From: Desulfobacterales bacterium
GTDB lineage: Bacteria; Desulfobacterota; UBA8473
DNA: 35,536 nt
Assembly: GCA_016209225.1 (NCBI GenBank)
Contig: JACQWO010000095.1
Location: 1 to 35,536 of the forward strand
Direction: 5' to 3'
The notes under the pieces were generated by a model that was not told the DNA's origin, ran no database searches, and saw only the letters and a list, made by a program, of their open reading frames with translations. Position 1 is the first letter of the stretch, and each line of letters starts with the position of its first letter. The translations under genes and the position numbers were made by a program. This document shows, one piece after another, positions 1 to 8,207 of the stretch.

Positions 1-1
1 G

Positions 2-121
2 AAAATGGACAGGTTTACCTTACGCGGTCAGATTAAGGTCAACATCCAATGGATGTTATATTGCCTGGTTCATAATATTGAAAAGATCATCAACTTCGGG
101 AAAAGTTATGCAACGGTGTAA
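2..121 (+). CDS. IS1182-like transposase, C-terminal end (5' partial)
   Basis: An open frame enters from the left edge and stops at 119-121, giving 39 residues containing MDRFTLRGQIKVNIQW, a Tyr-Cys pair and HNIEKI. This matches my memory of the C-terminal end of IS1182-family DDE transposases (MDRFTLRG.. then VHNIEK). Only the last 39 residues lie in the window, so whether the transposase is intact cannot be judged. It is followed by about 175 bp of AT-rich sequence typical of an IS right end and then by the 3' end of the acetyltransferase gene. Family assignment is from recognised residues, not a search. Confidence 0.7.
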   Translation, partial: KMDRFTLRGQIKVNIQWMLYCLVHNIEKIINFGKSYATV

Positions 122-297
122 TTATAATAGGAGATTAGGACGGAAATCTGTCTGCAAAGCTGTACTATGTGCCCCTATTTCTGATATTGAGGATAGCTTC
201 AATATCTGTTTTCTGTCGAAATCCTGTATTTTTTGACAGAGTTAACTTTGCCGACAAGAGAACCATCTCGCAAAGTGGTTTTTCGACAGTCTCGTTG
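122..297 (+). mobile_element. Right end of the IS1182-like element
   Basis: Non-coding stretch between the transposase stop and the acetyltransferase stop at 298. It contains GAACCATCTCGCAAAGTGG (260-278) and TTTTTCGACAGTCTCGTTG (279-297), which look like the terminal inverted-repeat end of an insertion sequence. The exact last base is inferred from the gene boundary; the left end and any target-site duplication lie outside the window. Confidence 0.5.
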
Positions 298-807
298 TCA
301 AGAGAAAAAAGCTTTGCCATGATGATTCGATAGAAGAAGCGAAGGTTCTTCTTGAAGATTTAAAACCATAGCAGTTTCATCACAATCAGGGAACTTAACA
401 CATTTTAAACAATCCGCCCATATCTTGTGTGGGAGAGCAGATTTGTCTATTATCTCGAACCCTAGTTTTTTGAAGAACCCGGTCTGGTATGTCAAAGCAA
501 AGACTTTATATATGCCTAAAGTTTTACATTCAGACAGGCAGGTTTCTACAAGTTTAGCACCAATACCCTTGCCCCAGAAGTCTTCACGTACGATGAGAGA
601 TCTAATTTCTGCCAGGTCTTCCCAGCAGATATGCATGGCACATGTGCCAATGATATTGGCTGCCTTTTCGTCCACATAAACACTAAAGTCTCTGACATTA
701 TCATAAAGCTCACTCAAAGAACGAGGCAGCATCTCGCCCTTTTTAGCATAAATCCCTATTAAATCCTGAATTTCTTTGATATCTCGCACTCTTGCTTTTC
801 TGATCAT
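298..807 (-). CDS. GNAT-family N-acetyltransferase (short ArgA-like)
   Basis: 169-residue GNAT acetyltransferase, expected to use acetyl-CoA. The N-terminal start MIRKARVRDIKEI, the IRSLIVREDFWGKGIG segment (acetyl-CoA-binding motif A, R/Q-x-x-G-x-G/A) and FFKKLGFEII (motif B) are all present. Cys residues near IWADCLKCVKFPDCDETAM resemble short ArgA-like N-acetylglutamate synthases of anaerobes, which would place it in arginine synthesis; that is from family memory. It starts with ATG 9 nt after the aroK stop, so it is probably the last gene of the aroC-aroK operon. The last residues after AMVLNL run up to the insertion-sequence end at 297, so the original C-terminus may have been altered by that insertion. 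Confidence 0.8.
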   Translation of the reverse strand: MIRKARVRDIKEIQDLIGIYAKKGEMLPRSLSELYDNVRDFSVYVDEKAANIIGTCAMHICWEDLAEIRSLIVREDFWGKGIGAKLVETCLSECKTLGIYKVFALTYQTGFFKKLGFEIIDKSALPHKIWADCLKCVKFPDCDETAMVLNLQEEPSLLLSNHHGKAFFS

Positions 808-816
808 ATTAAAGTA

Positions 817-1332
817 TTATAACACCCCCTTGACTTCTTTAACAACCTCTAAAACCTCTCTGTCTGTAGTATCAATGGTCACATCAGCCTTAGCATAAAA
901 TGCTTCTCTTGATTTTAGCAGTTCCTTGATTTTGGTAAGTTTACCAGAGACAGTTAATAATGGACGATCATCATTTCCCATTACCCGGGAGAGGATCACT
1001 TCCGGGGTTGCTGTCAGGCATATTACTATACCATTCTTTTTCAGGTCACCGATATTCTCAGGATTAATTACCACCCCTCCACCAGTGGCTATAATCATAC
1101 CCTTCAACTCTGACAGATACTTAACTACCTCCCTCTCTATATCTCTGAAGTAACTTTCCCCATACTTTTTGAATATCTCGGGTACTTTAATGCCGAGTCT
1201 TTTTTCTATTACATCATCAGTATCAATAAACTCAAAGGAAAAATCCCTGGCCAGAATCCTTCCCACCTCCGTTTTTCCTGTCCCCATAAATCCTACCAGT
1301 ACTATATTCTTGTTGAACTTTATCTTCTCCAT
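817..1332 (-). CDS. aroK: Shikimate kinase
   Basis: 171-residue shikimate kinase, which phosphorylates shikimate with ATP in chorismate synthesis in the cytosol. The Walker A loop GFMGTGKTEVG lies near the N-terminus, followed by FIDTDDVIE (Asp pair binding Mg and shikimate), FRDIEREV, the ATGGGVV glycine-rich loop and the DDRPLL lid arginine. Length is normal for AroK. I chose ATG at 1332; a TTG at 1359 extends the frame by nine residues, but those codons lie against the foldback element at 1361-1578. aroC is next upstream and catalyses a later step of the same pathway; the two were probably tightly linked before the element inserted between them. Confidence 0.93.
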   Translation of the reverse strand: MEKIKFNKNIVLVGFMGTGKTEVGRILARDFSFEFIDTDDVIEKRLGIKVPEIFKKYGESYFRDIEREVVKYLSELKGMIIATGGGVVINPENIGDLKKNGIVICLTATPEVILSRVMGNDDRPLLTVSGKLTKIKELLKSREAFYAKADVTIDTTDREVLEVVKEVKGVL

Positions 1333-1360
1333 CGTTACAAAATTTCCCAAAACTATCAAT

Positions 1361-1578
1361 CAGAAATTTTAAAACTCATCGATGAGCTACAAAATGTCGG
1401 GAGAGCTATTCGTTTACTTGTTATACGTAAGGCACTGTCACAAATCAATATCGCCTAATGAACTCGTAATACAACTGGAACGAATCACTTGTGACAAATT
1501 GTAGTTCATAAGAAGTAAACGAATAGCTCTCCCGACAACAGCTGAAAAGCATAATCCAAATGAGTTTTAAAATTTCTG
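1361..1578. mobile_element. 218-bp MITE-like foldback element with 6-bp target duplication
   Basis: Terminal inverted repeats of 19 bp, CAGAAATTTTAAAACTCAT at 1361-1379 and its exact complement at 1560-1578. The element is bounded by a direct repeat ATCAAT at 1355-1360 and 1579-1584. A second, perfect 25-bp inverted repeat sits inside (1395-1419 and 1513-1537, core GGGAGAGCTATTCG), and TGTCACAA/TTGTGACA near 1437 and 1490 add further pairing. There is no coding frame. Size, nested symmetry and flanking duplication fit a non-autonomous miniature transposable element. It sits between aroC and aroK and its right flank overlaps the aroC stop codon. Confidence 0.75.
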
Positions 1579-1579
1579 A

Positions 1580-2806
1580 TCAATAATTCTTAATGTAGTT
1601 CAGGTACCCCTGATAATTTCTCCTTATCTCTTCAACAGAATCCCCTCCAAACTTTTCTAATAAGGTATTGGCAATTTCAATGGCTACCACTGCTTCACCG
1701 ATTACTCCTGCGGCTGCAACAGCGCAGGTGTCAGACCTCTCCACACTGGCATTAAAGCTCTCTTTGGTATCAATATCCACTGATTTTAAAGGTTTGGGTA
1801 AAGTGGGAATGGGTTTCATGGCAGCCCTGGCAATTATATATTCCCCATTAGAGATTCCTCCTTCAATACCGCCTGCATTATTTGTCTTTCTGTAAAAACC
1901 CTCCTCTGGTTTAGCCCTTTGAGCTTCTATGTCACAAGGCACTTCAGATAACCCTTTGTCATCTCTGGCTGGCGATTTATAGTATATCTCATCATGAACC
2001 TGAGACCCCCATCTCCTGGCAGATTCAAACCCTAAACCGATCTCAACCCCCTTGATTGCCTGTATACTCATCAGGGCGTATGCTATCCTTCCATCGAGTT
2101 TTTTGTCCCATTGGGTATAAGTTCCCAACCCAACAGGTACACCTGTGACTACTATCTCAAATATCCCTCCAAGGGAATCTCCCCTGGCTTTTGCCTCATC
2201 TATTTTAGCTTTCATCTCTCTTTCGGCATTATCATCAATACATCTCAGTTCCGAAGCCTCAGCCCTTCTGTATACATCCTCAGGAATTAGATTTTGGACA
2301 CTGATCCCTATCCCCCCTATTTCAATTACATGGCTAATTACCTTAATGCCGAATTCCTTAAGAAGACATTTTGCTACAGCCCCTACAGCAACCCGACAGG
2401 CAGTTTCCCTTGCGCTTGCCCGTTCAAGAATGTTTCTGATATCTCTTTGGTTGTATTTGATTGCACCGGCAAGGTCAGCATGACCGGGTCTAGGCCTGTT
2501 AAGACGAATCCCCTTTCCTTCATATTGAGGGGATATAGACATTTCTGCCTTCCATTTTTCCCACTCTTTGTTCTGAATTACCAAAGTTATTGGAGCTCCT
2601 ATAGTCTTGCCCCATCGAACTCCGGAGGTTATCTTGACCATGTCCTTTTCTATCCCCATCCGCTGCCCCCGGCCGTAACCTATCTGCCTCCGGGCAAGAT
2701 CAATATTTATACCATCTTCTCTAACACTCAAACCAGCGGGCATGCCTTCAAGGATGGCTGTCAGAGAGCTTCCATGTGATTCGCCTGCTGTAAGATACCT
2801 TATCAT
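1580..2806 (-). CDS. aroC: Chorismate synthase
   Basis: 408-residue chorismate synthase, the FMNH2-dependent enzyme converting EPSP to chorismate. Family signatures seen: TAGESHG at the N-terminus, [38 protein letters not shown], and near the C-terminus the Arg- and Asp-rich [19 protein letters not shown]. Length is slightly over the common 360-390, as in many anaerobes. The start is ATG at 2806, preceded by AGGTGA at good spacing; the longer frame to 2827 has no site. The TGA stop is at 1580-1582, inside the direct repeat that flanks the foldback element. aroK follows in the same direction. Confidence 0.96.
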   Translation of the reverse strand: MIRYLTAGESHGSSLTAILEGMPAGLSVREDGINIDLARRQIGYGRGQRMGIEKDMVKITSGVRWGKTIGAPITLVIQNKEWEKWKAEMSISPQYEGKGIRLNRPRPGHADLAGAIKYNQRDIRNILERASARETACRVAVGAVAKCLLKEFGIKVISHVIEIGGIGISVQNLIPEDVYRRAEASELRCIDDNAEREMKAKIDEAKARGDSLGGIFEIVVTGVPVGLGTYTQWDKKLDGRIAYALMSIQAIKGVEIGLGFESARRWGSQVHDEIYYKSPARDDKGLSEVPCDIEAQRAKPEEGFYRKTNNAGGIEGGISNGEYIIARAAMKPIPTLPKPLKSVDIDTKESFNASVERSDTCAVAAAGVIGEAVVAIEIANTLLEKFGGDSVEEIRRNYQGYLNYIKNY

Positions 2807-2839
2807 AATTGTCACCTGGGGCTGCAATATTAATATTTA

Positions 2840-2900
2840 GGATTCTTCTCCCATTTGGTTGTTGAAGGGGTTCGAGGATTCAAGGATTCTAGGGTTCAAG
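2840..2900. repeat. Degenerate GGATTCAAGG-type repeat, overlapping the pilQ 3' end
   Basis: The stretch GTTCGAGGATTCAAGG, then GATTCTAGGGTTCAAG, is a run of degenerate 7-10-bp units (GGATTC/GGTTC/AAGG). The same style of repeat recurs at 9255-9292, 11024-11056 and 16630-16715. Here it also encodes the last codons of pilQ. Confidence 0.55.
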
Positions 2901-4788
2901 TGTTTATCAGAAGTTCAGTTACCTCGTCCTTTTTGTATTTACTCTTAAATAGCCACCCAAGGAGGGGGATATTTGATAATAAAGGTACGCCGCTTACTGT
3001 ATCAGTTTGTATACTTTCGTAAATTCCACCGATTACCGTAGTCTCTCCGTCTTTTACAATAACCTCTGTTTCTGCACTCCTGGTGTCTATGCCAGGTTCG
3101 CCGCCAGCTCCTGTTTGAGAAGACTTCTGATCTTTCTTTGCCAGGACCTTCATTATGATACTTCCATCCGGTGTAATCTGGGGGGTAACTTCCAGTAACA
3201 GGGTAGCCAACTTGAATTCCGTGGATACTATTCCTTGTTCATTCTGTTTGGGATAAGGAAGGGCAACTCCCTGCTCTATCTTCGCCTTTTTATTATTTAT
3301 GGTAACGATCTTTGGTCTTGATATAATCTTTATCTTTTCGTCCTTTTCCATAGCTGTCAGCTTTAAATCCAGTATTGCTGAAGAATTTACAAAGGCGGCG
3401 CCCAATCCTCCATGGATTAAACTGGAGGGGAGATTTATAGCATAATTGCTGCCTGCTGTCCCTGAAACGGTATAGGTGCCCGATGAAACACCTCTTGAAT
3501 ATTGCCCGCCCCATTGAATGCCAAGCTCTCTTGTAAATGTCGGATTGCTCTGTACAATCCTTGCCTCGATCAGTACCTGAAGGGGTGGAGTATCCAAATC
3601 CCCTATTATCTTTTTTGCTTCCCTTACAGTCCCTTTAATGTCGGTGATGAGTATAGAATTTTTCCTTTCATCAGCAGAGGCTTTTCCCCTTTTAGATAAC
3701 TTGTTCTGTATCTGGGGCAAAGTATCTTTAGCCAATGCATAGTTTACAGGGATTATCTCTGTGACTAATTCTTCAACATCTTCTGTTCCTTTCTGTTTTT
3801 CTATCAGGGCCTTTTCTTCCTTGGCGATTTTTTCATAAGGAGCAATCCTGATAATATTTCCTTCCCTGATCATTCCCAGGTTATTGGTGGCCAGGATAAC
3901 ATCCAGGGCTTGATCCCACGGGACATCAACCATCCTGATTGTGACTTTGCCTTTAACATCGTCTCCGAAAACTATATTCAGGTTGCTAACCTCAGCTATT
4001 AACCGAAAGAGATTCTTTATGTCTGCATCCTTAAAGTCCATTGAGACCCTCTTGCCGGTATATTTTTCCCTTAAATCTCCTTCCACAGGGGTTAACTCGA
4101 CATTAGGATTCATCTTTTCAGCTTTTTCTATCTGAACCCCCTCTTCATAGTTCTGGGTTTCTCCTGCCCTCCTGGTTGCTTCAACCTTTGTTCTTGGTAC
4201 AGCAGATAGAGGCGGAGGTGAAGCGATCTCTTTATGTAGTACATCCTGGGGCTGATTGAAGTTGAGATATATTTTGTTTTTCTCTTGAATAATATGATAT
4301 GGCACCATAGCTCTCAATTTTATATCAATCTTAACGGCCTTTTTGCCTGAAATTGTGGTTTGATAAGGTTTAATCAGTTCTACTGCGCTGTTAATTTCTT
4401 TAATCTCCATGCCTTCCTGGAGTTTTTTCGGGATATCCATTTCAACCAATTCCAGAACCAATGTATCCTTAGACACCCTGGAAAGATCATATCCGGCTTT
4501 GCCGGATGTGGATATTATAATCTGAGACTTCCCTATTGTCTGTTTGAAATCTATGCCTTCAACTGCCCCCTCTTCTTTAACTTGTGTTTTATTCGTATTC
4601 TCCGCCTCTTCTGAAATTTCTAACCTTTGAATTTCAGATGCCAGACTCTCTTCCGGTTTGATAAGCTCTGGTTTAACCTGAACGCCTCTGTGAGAGCATG
4701 CAAAAATCGAGAAAGTGGATACTACCAGGAAGAAAAACATGAACCGTCTTGTCCGCTTGTTGCAAACAACATCCCCTGGATACTTCAT
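2896..4788 (-). CDS. pilQ: Type IV pilus secretin PilQ (C-terminus truncated)
   Basis: 630-residue outer-membrane secretin that forms the channel for type IV pili. An N-terminal hydrophobic segment ends in a lipobox-like SIFAC (Cys31). An AMIN domain (about 85-185) is followed by a short secretin/TonB N-terminal domain (about 245-300, with GKRVSMDFKDADIKNLFRL), an N1 (KH-like) domain (about 330-400) and the secretin barrel domain (about 410-625, with VTPQITPDGSIIM and VPLLSNIPLLGWLF). ATG at 4788 overlaps the pilP stop (ATGA) and follows AAGGAG. The protein ends TELLINT, whereas secretins normally continue TELLIFITPRI; the frame runs into the degenerate repeat, so about ten C-terminal residues appear lost. 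Confidence 0.93.
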   Translation of the reverse strand: MKYPGDVVCNKRTRRFMFFFLVVSTFSIFACSHRGVQVKPELIKPEESLASEIQRLEISEEAENTNKTQVKEEGAVEGIDFKQTIGKSQIIISTSGKAGYDLSRVSKDTLVLELVEMDIPKKLQEGMEIKEINSAVELIKPYQTTISGKKAVKIDIKLRAMVPYHIIQEKNKIYLNFNQPQDVLHKEIASPPPLSAVPRTKVEATRRAGETQNYEEGVQIEKAEKMNPNVELTPVEGDLREKYTGKRVSMDFKDADIKNLFRLIAEVSNLNIVFGDDVKGKVTIRMVDVPWDQALDVILATNNLGMIREGNIIRIAPYEKIAKEEKALIEKQKGTEDVEELVTEIIPVNYALAKDTLPQIQNKLSKRGKASADERKNSILITDIKGTVREAKKIIGDLDTPPLQVLIEARIVQSNPTFTRELGIQWGGQYSRGVSSGTYTVSGTAGSNYAINLPSSLIHGGLGAAFVNSSAILDLKLTAMEKDEKIKIISRPKIVTINNKKAKIEQGVALPYPKQNEQGIVSTEFKLATLLLEVTPQITPDGSIIMKVLAKKDQKSSQTGAGGEPGIDTRSAETEVIVKDGETTVIGGIYESIQTDTVSGVPLLSNIPLLGWLFKSKYKKDEVTELLINT

Positions 4789-5369
4789 CGTGTTTCTCCT
4801 TCTTCAGCATTATGGAGTTTAAGAGAAGCCGTTCTGGTTTTAATCTTACCAGAATTATTACGGTACACTTCTTCTATTATTACCCTGTCCTTTAGTATAT
4901 TTATAACCCTTCCATTATTTTCCCCTATAAGGGTCCCTTTCTTTAACACATATCCTTTGCCTTCAGGGTCCTCAACCATAGCAGCAGCGATATTCTTATC
5001 ATCCCTCCATATAATTCCGATGAGCTTTAACTGGCTAAAGTTATATCTCTGAAGTGGGGTAAGTCGTACACCTGTTATCTTGCTTTTACCCACTGTAAGT
5101 TTGGAGATAAACGGTTTAAAGGGATCTCTTTTCCCCGTAGGATTGTAACCGGATTTAACCTCTTCTTCCTTAATCCCCTCTTTTTTCTCAGAGGTTGCTT
5201 TTTGAGATTCATCGATAGCTATATTTTTACCAATATTTTCTGGAAGGGAATCAGTTGATTCAGGTTTAGTCTCGGAGCTTATTAAAATAAACGAAAAAAA
5301 CAGGACAGCGGAAAGTAGTAATATATGAGTCTTAGAGTGACTACTTCCCTTTGGTATTCTTAGTCTCAC
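4785..5369 (-). CDS. pilP: Type IV pilus assembly lipoprotein-like PilP
   Basis: About 194 residues. After an N-terminal hydrophobic segment (ILLLSAVLFFSFILISS) and a low-complexity charged linker comes the conserved RDPFKPF motif and a beta-rich C-terminal domain with KLIGIIW, AAAMVEDPEGKGYVLKKG, the PilP HR-like fold. PilP bridges PilN/PilO in the inner membrane to the secretin PilQ. Unlike classical PilP there is no lipobox Cys, so it may be anchored by an uncleaved signal. The start is uncertain: GTG at 5369 is my choice, TTG at 5387 is possible; both lie inside the 3' end of pilO. The stop overlaps the pilQ start. Confidence 0.88.
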   Translation of the reverse strand: MRLRIPKGSSHSKTHILLLSAVLFFSFILISSETKPESTDSLPENIGKNIAIDESQKATSEKKEGIKEEEVKSGYNPTGKRDPFKPFISKLTVGKSKITGVRLTPLQRYNFSQLKLIGIIWRDDKNIAAAMVEDPEGKGYVLKKGTLIGENNGRVINILKDRVIIEEVYRNNSGKIKTRTASLKLHNAEEGETR

Positions 5370-5946
5370 TTTTGTCTTCTTTCTCAAGAAATCTAAAGGT
5401 TGTTGCCAGACAAGAGACAGTCAATGAATCCTCTGTATCAGAAATCTTTGTGATACTCACGTTTAGGTTCGTAATATTTACTATGCGGGTTAGCTTACTC
5501 ACCCTGTTGAAGAAGGCAACAATCTTGTGAAATTTTCCTAACACCTTAATGTCAACAGGAATTTCGGCATAAAAATCTCGTTTAACCTCTGGCATTGGCT
5601 TGAAGAGCAAGAATTCAAGCCCTGTCTCCCTTCCCAACCTGGATACGTTGTATAGCAGAGCAGGAACTTCTTTTTTGTTGGGGAGTTGGACTAATGCTAT
5701 AGTAAAATCCTCATTCAATTTTGCCACTTCTTTCTTAAATTTTGCCAGTTTTCTAGCAATAGTCTGTTTTTTTATCAAATCTGATTGCAATTGGTCCAAT
5801 TTAGATTGAAGCTGGCTTATCTCTGTCTGCTTGGGCATATAAAAAAGGTAGTAGTAACCACCGGATATCAAAAGCAAGATACCTATAAGTATCATTATCT
5901 TTTTGGGGGTAGGTAATTTTGCTATTTTATCCAGTACTTCAGCCAC
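5341..5946 (-). CDS. pilO: Type IV pilus inner-membrane protein PilO
   Basis: 201 residues: short cytoplasmic N-terminus (LDKIAKLPTPKK), one transmembrane helix (about 17-36, IMILIGILLLISGGYYYLF), a coiled coil (about 40-85) and a ferredoxin-like periplasmic domain with LLYNVSRLGRETGLEFLLF, the conserved PilO segment. It pairs with PilN to form the inner-membrane alignment complex. ATG start 9 nt downstream of the pilN stop. The 3' end overlaps the pilP start region, which indicates tight translational coupling within the operon. Confidence 0.92.
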   Translation of the reverse strand: MAEVLDKIAKLPTPKKIMILIGILLLISGGYYYLFYMPKQTEISQLQSKLDQLQSDLIKKQTIARKLAKFKKEVAKLNEDFTIALVQLPNKKEVPALLYNVSRLGRETGLEFLLFKPMPEVKRDFYAEIPVDIKVLGKFHKIVAFFNRVSKLTRIVNITNLNVSITKISDTEDSLTVSCLATTFRFLEKEDKSETKNTKGK

Positions 5947-5955
5947 TTCAATTAC

Positions 5956-6507
5956 TCACTTATTTTCAGGCAGCAATACCCGGCATGCGATATCGAACCT
6001 TTTAAGTCTCAAACCTTCCTGTATTTCTTGCTGTGATTGAATAAGCTCAATATCTGAGAAATAGGTTGACCTTTCCATGTTCCTCATAAAGCTGGCAATC
6101 GTTTCATTATCCAGTGCTATACCACTCAGGGTTAATTTTAAATCGATTTCTTGCAATGAGGTAATCCATAATTTGCCTGGGGTGCTTTTACTGAGTTCGT
6201 CCAGCATATGTACCGGGCCGGTCTTTTTACGACTCAACATGTCAATGACCTTAATCTTCTCCTGCAGTTCTTTCTTTCTTTTTTTATATTCCTCGACATC
6301 CCCCACTACTTTATTTAAGCGATTGATCTCCTCTTCGGTACTTTTAATCTCAGAGTTTAGTGTATTGATTCTTCTGGATGCATTAATCTGAATATAACCA
6401 AGAACAAGCACCAACAGTACCAAAGAGAGTATACCTATAGATATTGATTGCCTTGCACCTTCTTTCTTTCTATCTTCTCTTACCGATAATAGATTTATCC
6501 TTATCAT
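5956..6507 (-). CDS. pilN: Type IV pilus inner-membrane protein PilN
   Basis: 183 residues. It opens with MIRINLLSVRE, the conserved IN-L-P-like motif by which PilN docks into PilM, followed by one transmembrane helix (about 22-41), a coiled coil (about 45-90) and a ferredoxin-like periplasmic domain ending in RFDIACRVLLPE. It links the cytoplasmic actin-like PilM to PilO. Its ATG overlaps the pilM stop (ATGA), consistent with the standard pilMNOPQ order. Confidence 0.93.
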   Translation of the reverse strand: MIRINLLSVREDRKKEGARQSISIGILSLVLLVLVLGYIQINASRRINTLNSEIKSTEEEINRLNKVVGDVEEYKKRKKELQEKIKVIDMLSRKKTGPVHMLDELSKSTPGKLWITSLQEIDLKLTLSGIALDNETIASFMRNMERSTYFSDIELIQSQQEIQEGLRLKRFDIACRVLLPENK

Positions 6508-7565
6508 TTATCCCCAGCCCGTCTTAATGCCAAACCTACACCCACAGCCATCAGCGGAGCGATGTATTCAAGGTATTCCGGGTCAAATGCCTTTTCACTA
6601 CAATCAATACCTGCAAAGGGGTTTACTACCTCTACAGGAATATCTGCTACCCTATCCTCTATAAGTCTTTTTAATTCAATGCTCTTTGAGCATCCTCCGC
6701 TCAGGTATATTTTATTGATGTGTTCATCTGTAAAGGTTGCCCAGAAGAAGTCCATAGATTTTTGAATCTCTGTAGCCAATGAGAGAGATACCTCCTCAAC
6801 AATATCTTCTATCTCACTATATTCGATCTCCTTGATCTGTCCACCTATCTTGAGAGTCTCCGCTTCCTCGCGGCCAATATCCTTCCTCTTTTGAATCTCC
6901 GCAGTAATCTTATTGCCTCCAATAGATATAGCTCGTGTAAAAACAGAGATGCCATTTTTAAGAATATTCATATTCAAAATACTAGCGCCAATATCGACAA
7001 GGGCTATTACCTCACCTTCATTATATGGGTAATTTATCTCAAACATATTCTCTAAGGCAAAGGAATCAACATCCATTACAACAGCATTCAACCCAGCTTC
7101 TTTTATTACCTTAGTGTAATCGTTAATAATGTCCTGTTTGGCAGCTACCAAGAGTACATTCATTTGGCTTTTGTCTTCGGGGTTTTCTCCCCATATATGA
7201 AAATCAATATTCACATCATCAATCTCAAAGGGGATATACTGTTCTGCTTCCCATTTAATTGATTCCTCAAGCTCATTCTCAGTCATAACGGGAAGAGATA
7301 TGTTTTTAACGATTACAGAGTGTCCGGATATTGAAGTAGCTACATTTTTAGTTTTTATGTCAAGATTCGACACTAAATTTTTGATGATATTAGTAACAGC
7401 GCCTTGGTCCTTTAAGTCTCCATCGACAACAGTGCCTGGAGGCAGGAAGCCAATCCCCACATTCTTTAGCTGGTAGCCATTTTTAGTTTCCTGAAGTTCC
7501 AATAATTTAACAGAACTGGAACCTATATCTATGCCAATAATGTTCTTCTTTGGAAAGAAAATCAT
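6504..7565 (-). CDS. pilM: Type IV pilus actin-like ATPase PilM
   Basis: 353-residue cytoplasmic actin/FtsA-fold protein. Nucleotide-binding phosphate 1 motif IGIDIGSSSVKLLEL is at residues 9-23, VALVDIGAS near 190 is phosphate 2, and LSGGCSKSIELKRLIE near 295 is the adenosine motif. The EWEAEQYIPF-like segment (KWEAEQYIPFEIDDV) is a PilM hallmark. It forms the cytoplasmic ring of the pilus platform through PilN. It is the first gene of a five-gene pil operon, with an extended -10 promoter candidate immediately upstream at 7587-7595. Confidence 0.95.
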   Translation of the reverse strand: MIFFPKKNIIGIDIGSSSVKLLELQETKNGYQLKNVGIGFLPPGTVVDGDLKDQGAVTNIIKNLVSNLDIKTKNVATSISGHSVIVKNISLPVMTENELEESIKWEAEQYIPFEIDDVNIDFHIWGENPEDKSQMNVLLVAAKQDIINDYTKVIKEAGLNAVVMDVDSFALENMFEINYPYNEGEVIALVDIGASILNMNILKNGISVFTRAISIGGNKITAEIQKRKDIGREEAETLKIGGQIKEIEYSEIEDIVEEVSLSLATEIQKSMDFFWATFTDEHINKIYLSGGCSKSIELKRLIEDRVADIPVEVVNPFAGIDCSEKAFDPEYLEYIAPLMAVGVGLALRRAGDK

Positions 7566-7586
7566 ACTTAAAGACTCTCAATGTAA

Positions 7587-7595
7587 ATTATATCA
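7587..7595 (-). promoter_or_regulatory. Candidate extended -10 promoter for pilMNOPQ
   Basis: On the minus strand the sequence reads TGATATAAT, an extended -10 (TG-N-TATAAT), about 21 nt before the pilM start codon. No strong -35 is visible at 17 bp, which is typical for extended -10 promoters. It is a pattern match only. Confidence 0.4.
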
Positions 7596-7670
7596 AATGG
7601 TCTAAATCAAAGATTATTTAATATTAAAAGCAATCCTTGTGCCAAAATCAGTATCTGGTTAAAATTATCG

Positions 7671-7810
7671 TAACTATTCAGGAGTCAGAAGTCAGGAGCC
7701 AGAATCCAGAATAGAAGCAAAATAAGCCCATACATCTCAAATCCTTAGCACGTTTCCTCTCGTTGTGCTTCCTCGATGCATGCTTTTTCATTCTGTCTCG
7801 TGAATAGTTA
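7671..7810. repeat. 140-bp foldback element with TAACTATTCA ends
   Basis: Perfect 10-bp terminal inverted repeats, TAACTATTCA at 7671-7680 and TGAATAGTTA at 7801-7810. The left side is filled with degenerate heptamers (CAGGAGTCAGAAGTCAGGAG). No coding frame. The same ten-base end occurs at 23164-23173 with different internal repeats. It occupies most of the gap between pilM and the ftsB-like gene. Confidence 0.55.
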
Positions 7811-7829
7811 AAACTATCTAAAAAAACTA

Positions 7830-8207
7830 TCATAACCCAGCAGCAGTGTCAAGATTCATTTCCGACTTCTTTTTTGACTTTTTTTTGTTGTTAAGGTTTT
7901 CATTTCTTAGATTTTTTTGATTTTTAAACTGGTAAATAATCTCATCTTCTTTGGCTAACCCCAGTCCCTGTCGGGCTATCCCTTCTATGTAACTTCTGTC
8001 TTTCTTCAGGGAATGAATCTTTGTTTTTAAATTACGGTTGTCTTTCTCGATCTTTTTATTGAGGGCTTTTATCTGATCCTTCTCCTTTGTTAAACGGTAA
8101 ATATGGATAATTCCCTGCTGCCTAAAGATGGTGAAGAATATCATAACAAGAATTAATAATAGTAGAATAATCAAGTATTTCTTATCTGTCTTTCTTTGAC
8201 CCCTCAT
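7830..8207 (-). CDS. FtsB/DivIC-family septum formation initiator
   Basis: 125 residues: basic N-terminus, one transmembrane helix (about 12-28, LIILLLLILVMIFFTIF), then a coiled coil (about 38-75) and the ARQGLGLAKEDEIIY motif, equivalent to the A-R-x-x-L-G-xx-P/K-x-E-xxx motif that ends FtsB/DivIC domains. Such proteins join FtsL/FtsQ at the division septum. The C-terminal tail is unusually rich in Lys and Asn. The gene starts inside the 3' end of larE (26-nt overlap), so translation is probably coupled. Confidence 0.8.
   Translation of the reverse strand: MRGQRKTDKKYLIILLLLILVMIFFTIFRQQGIIHIYRLTKEKDQIKALNKKIEKDNRNLKTKIHSLKKDRSYIEGIARQGLGLAKEDEIIYQFKNQKNLRNENLNNKKKSKKKSEMNLDTAAGL

Noticed and set aside
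2294-2779. 161-residue plus-strand frame inside aroC
   Set aside because: Shadow of chorismate synthase, whose motifs are complete on the other strand.
3293-3514. 73-residue minus-strand frame within pilQ
   Set aside because: It is an alternative frame of the secretin gene with no motif.
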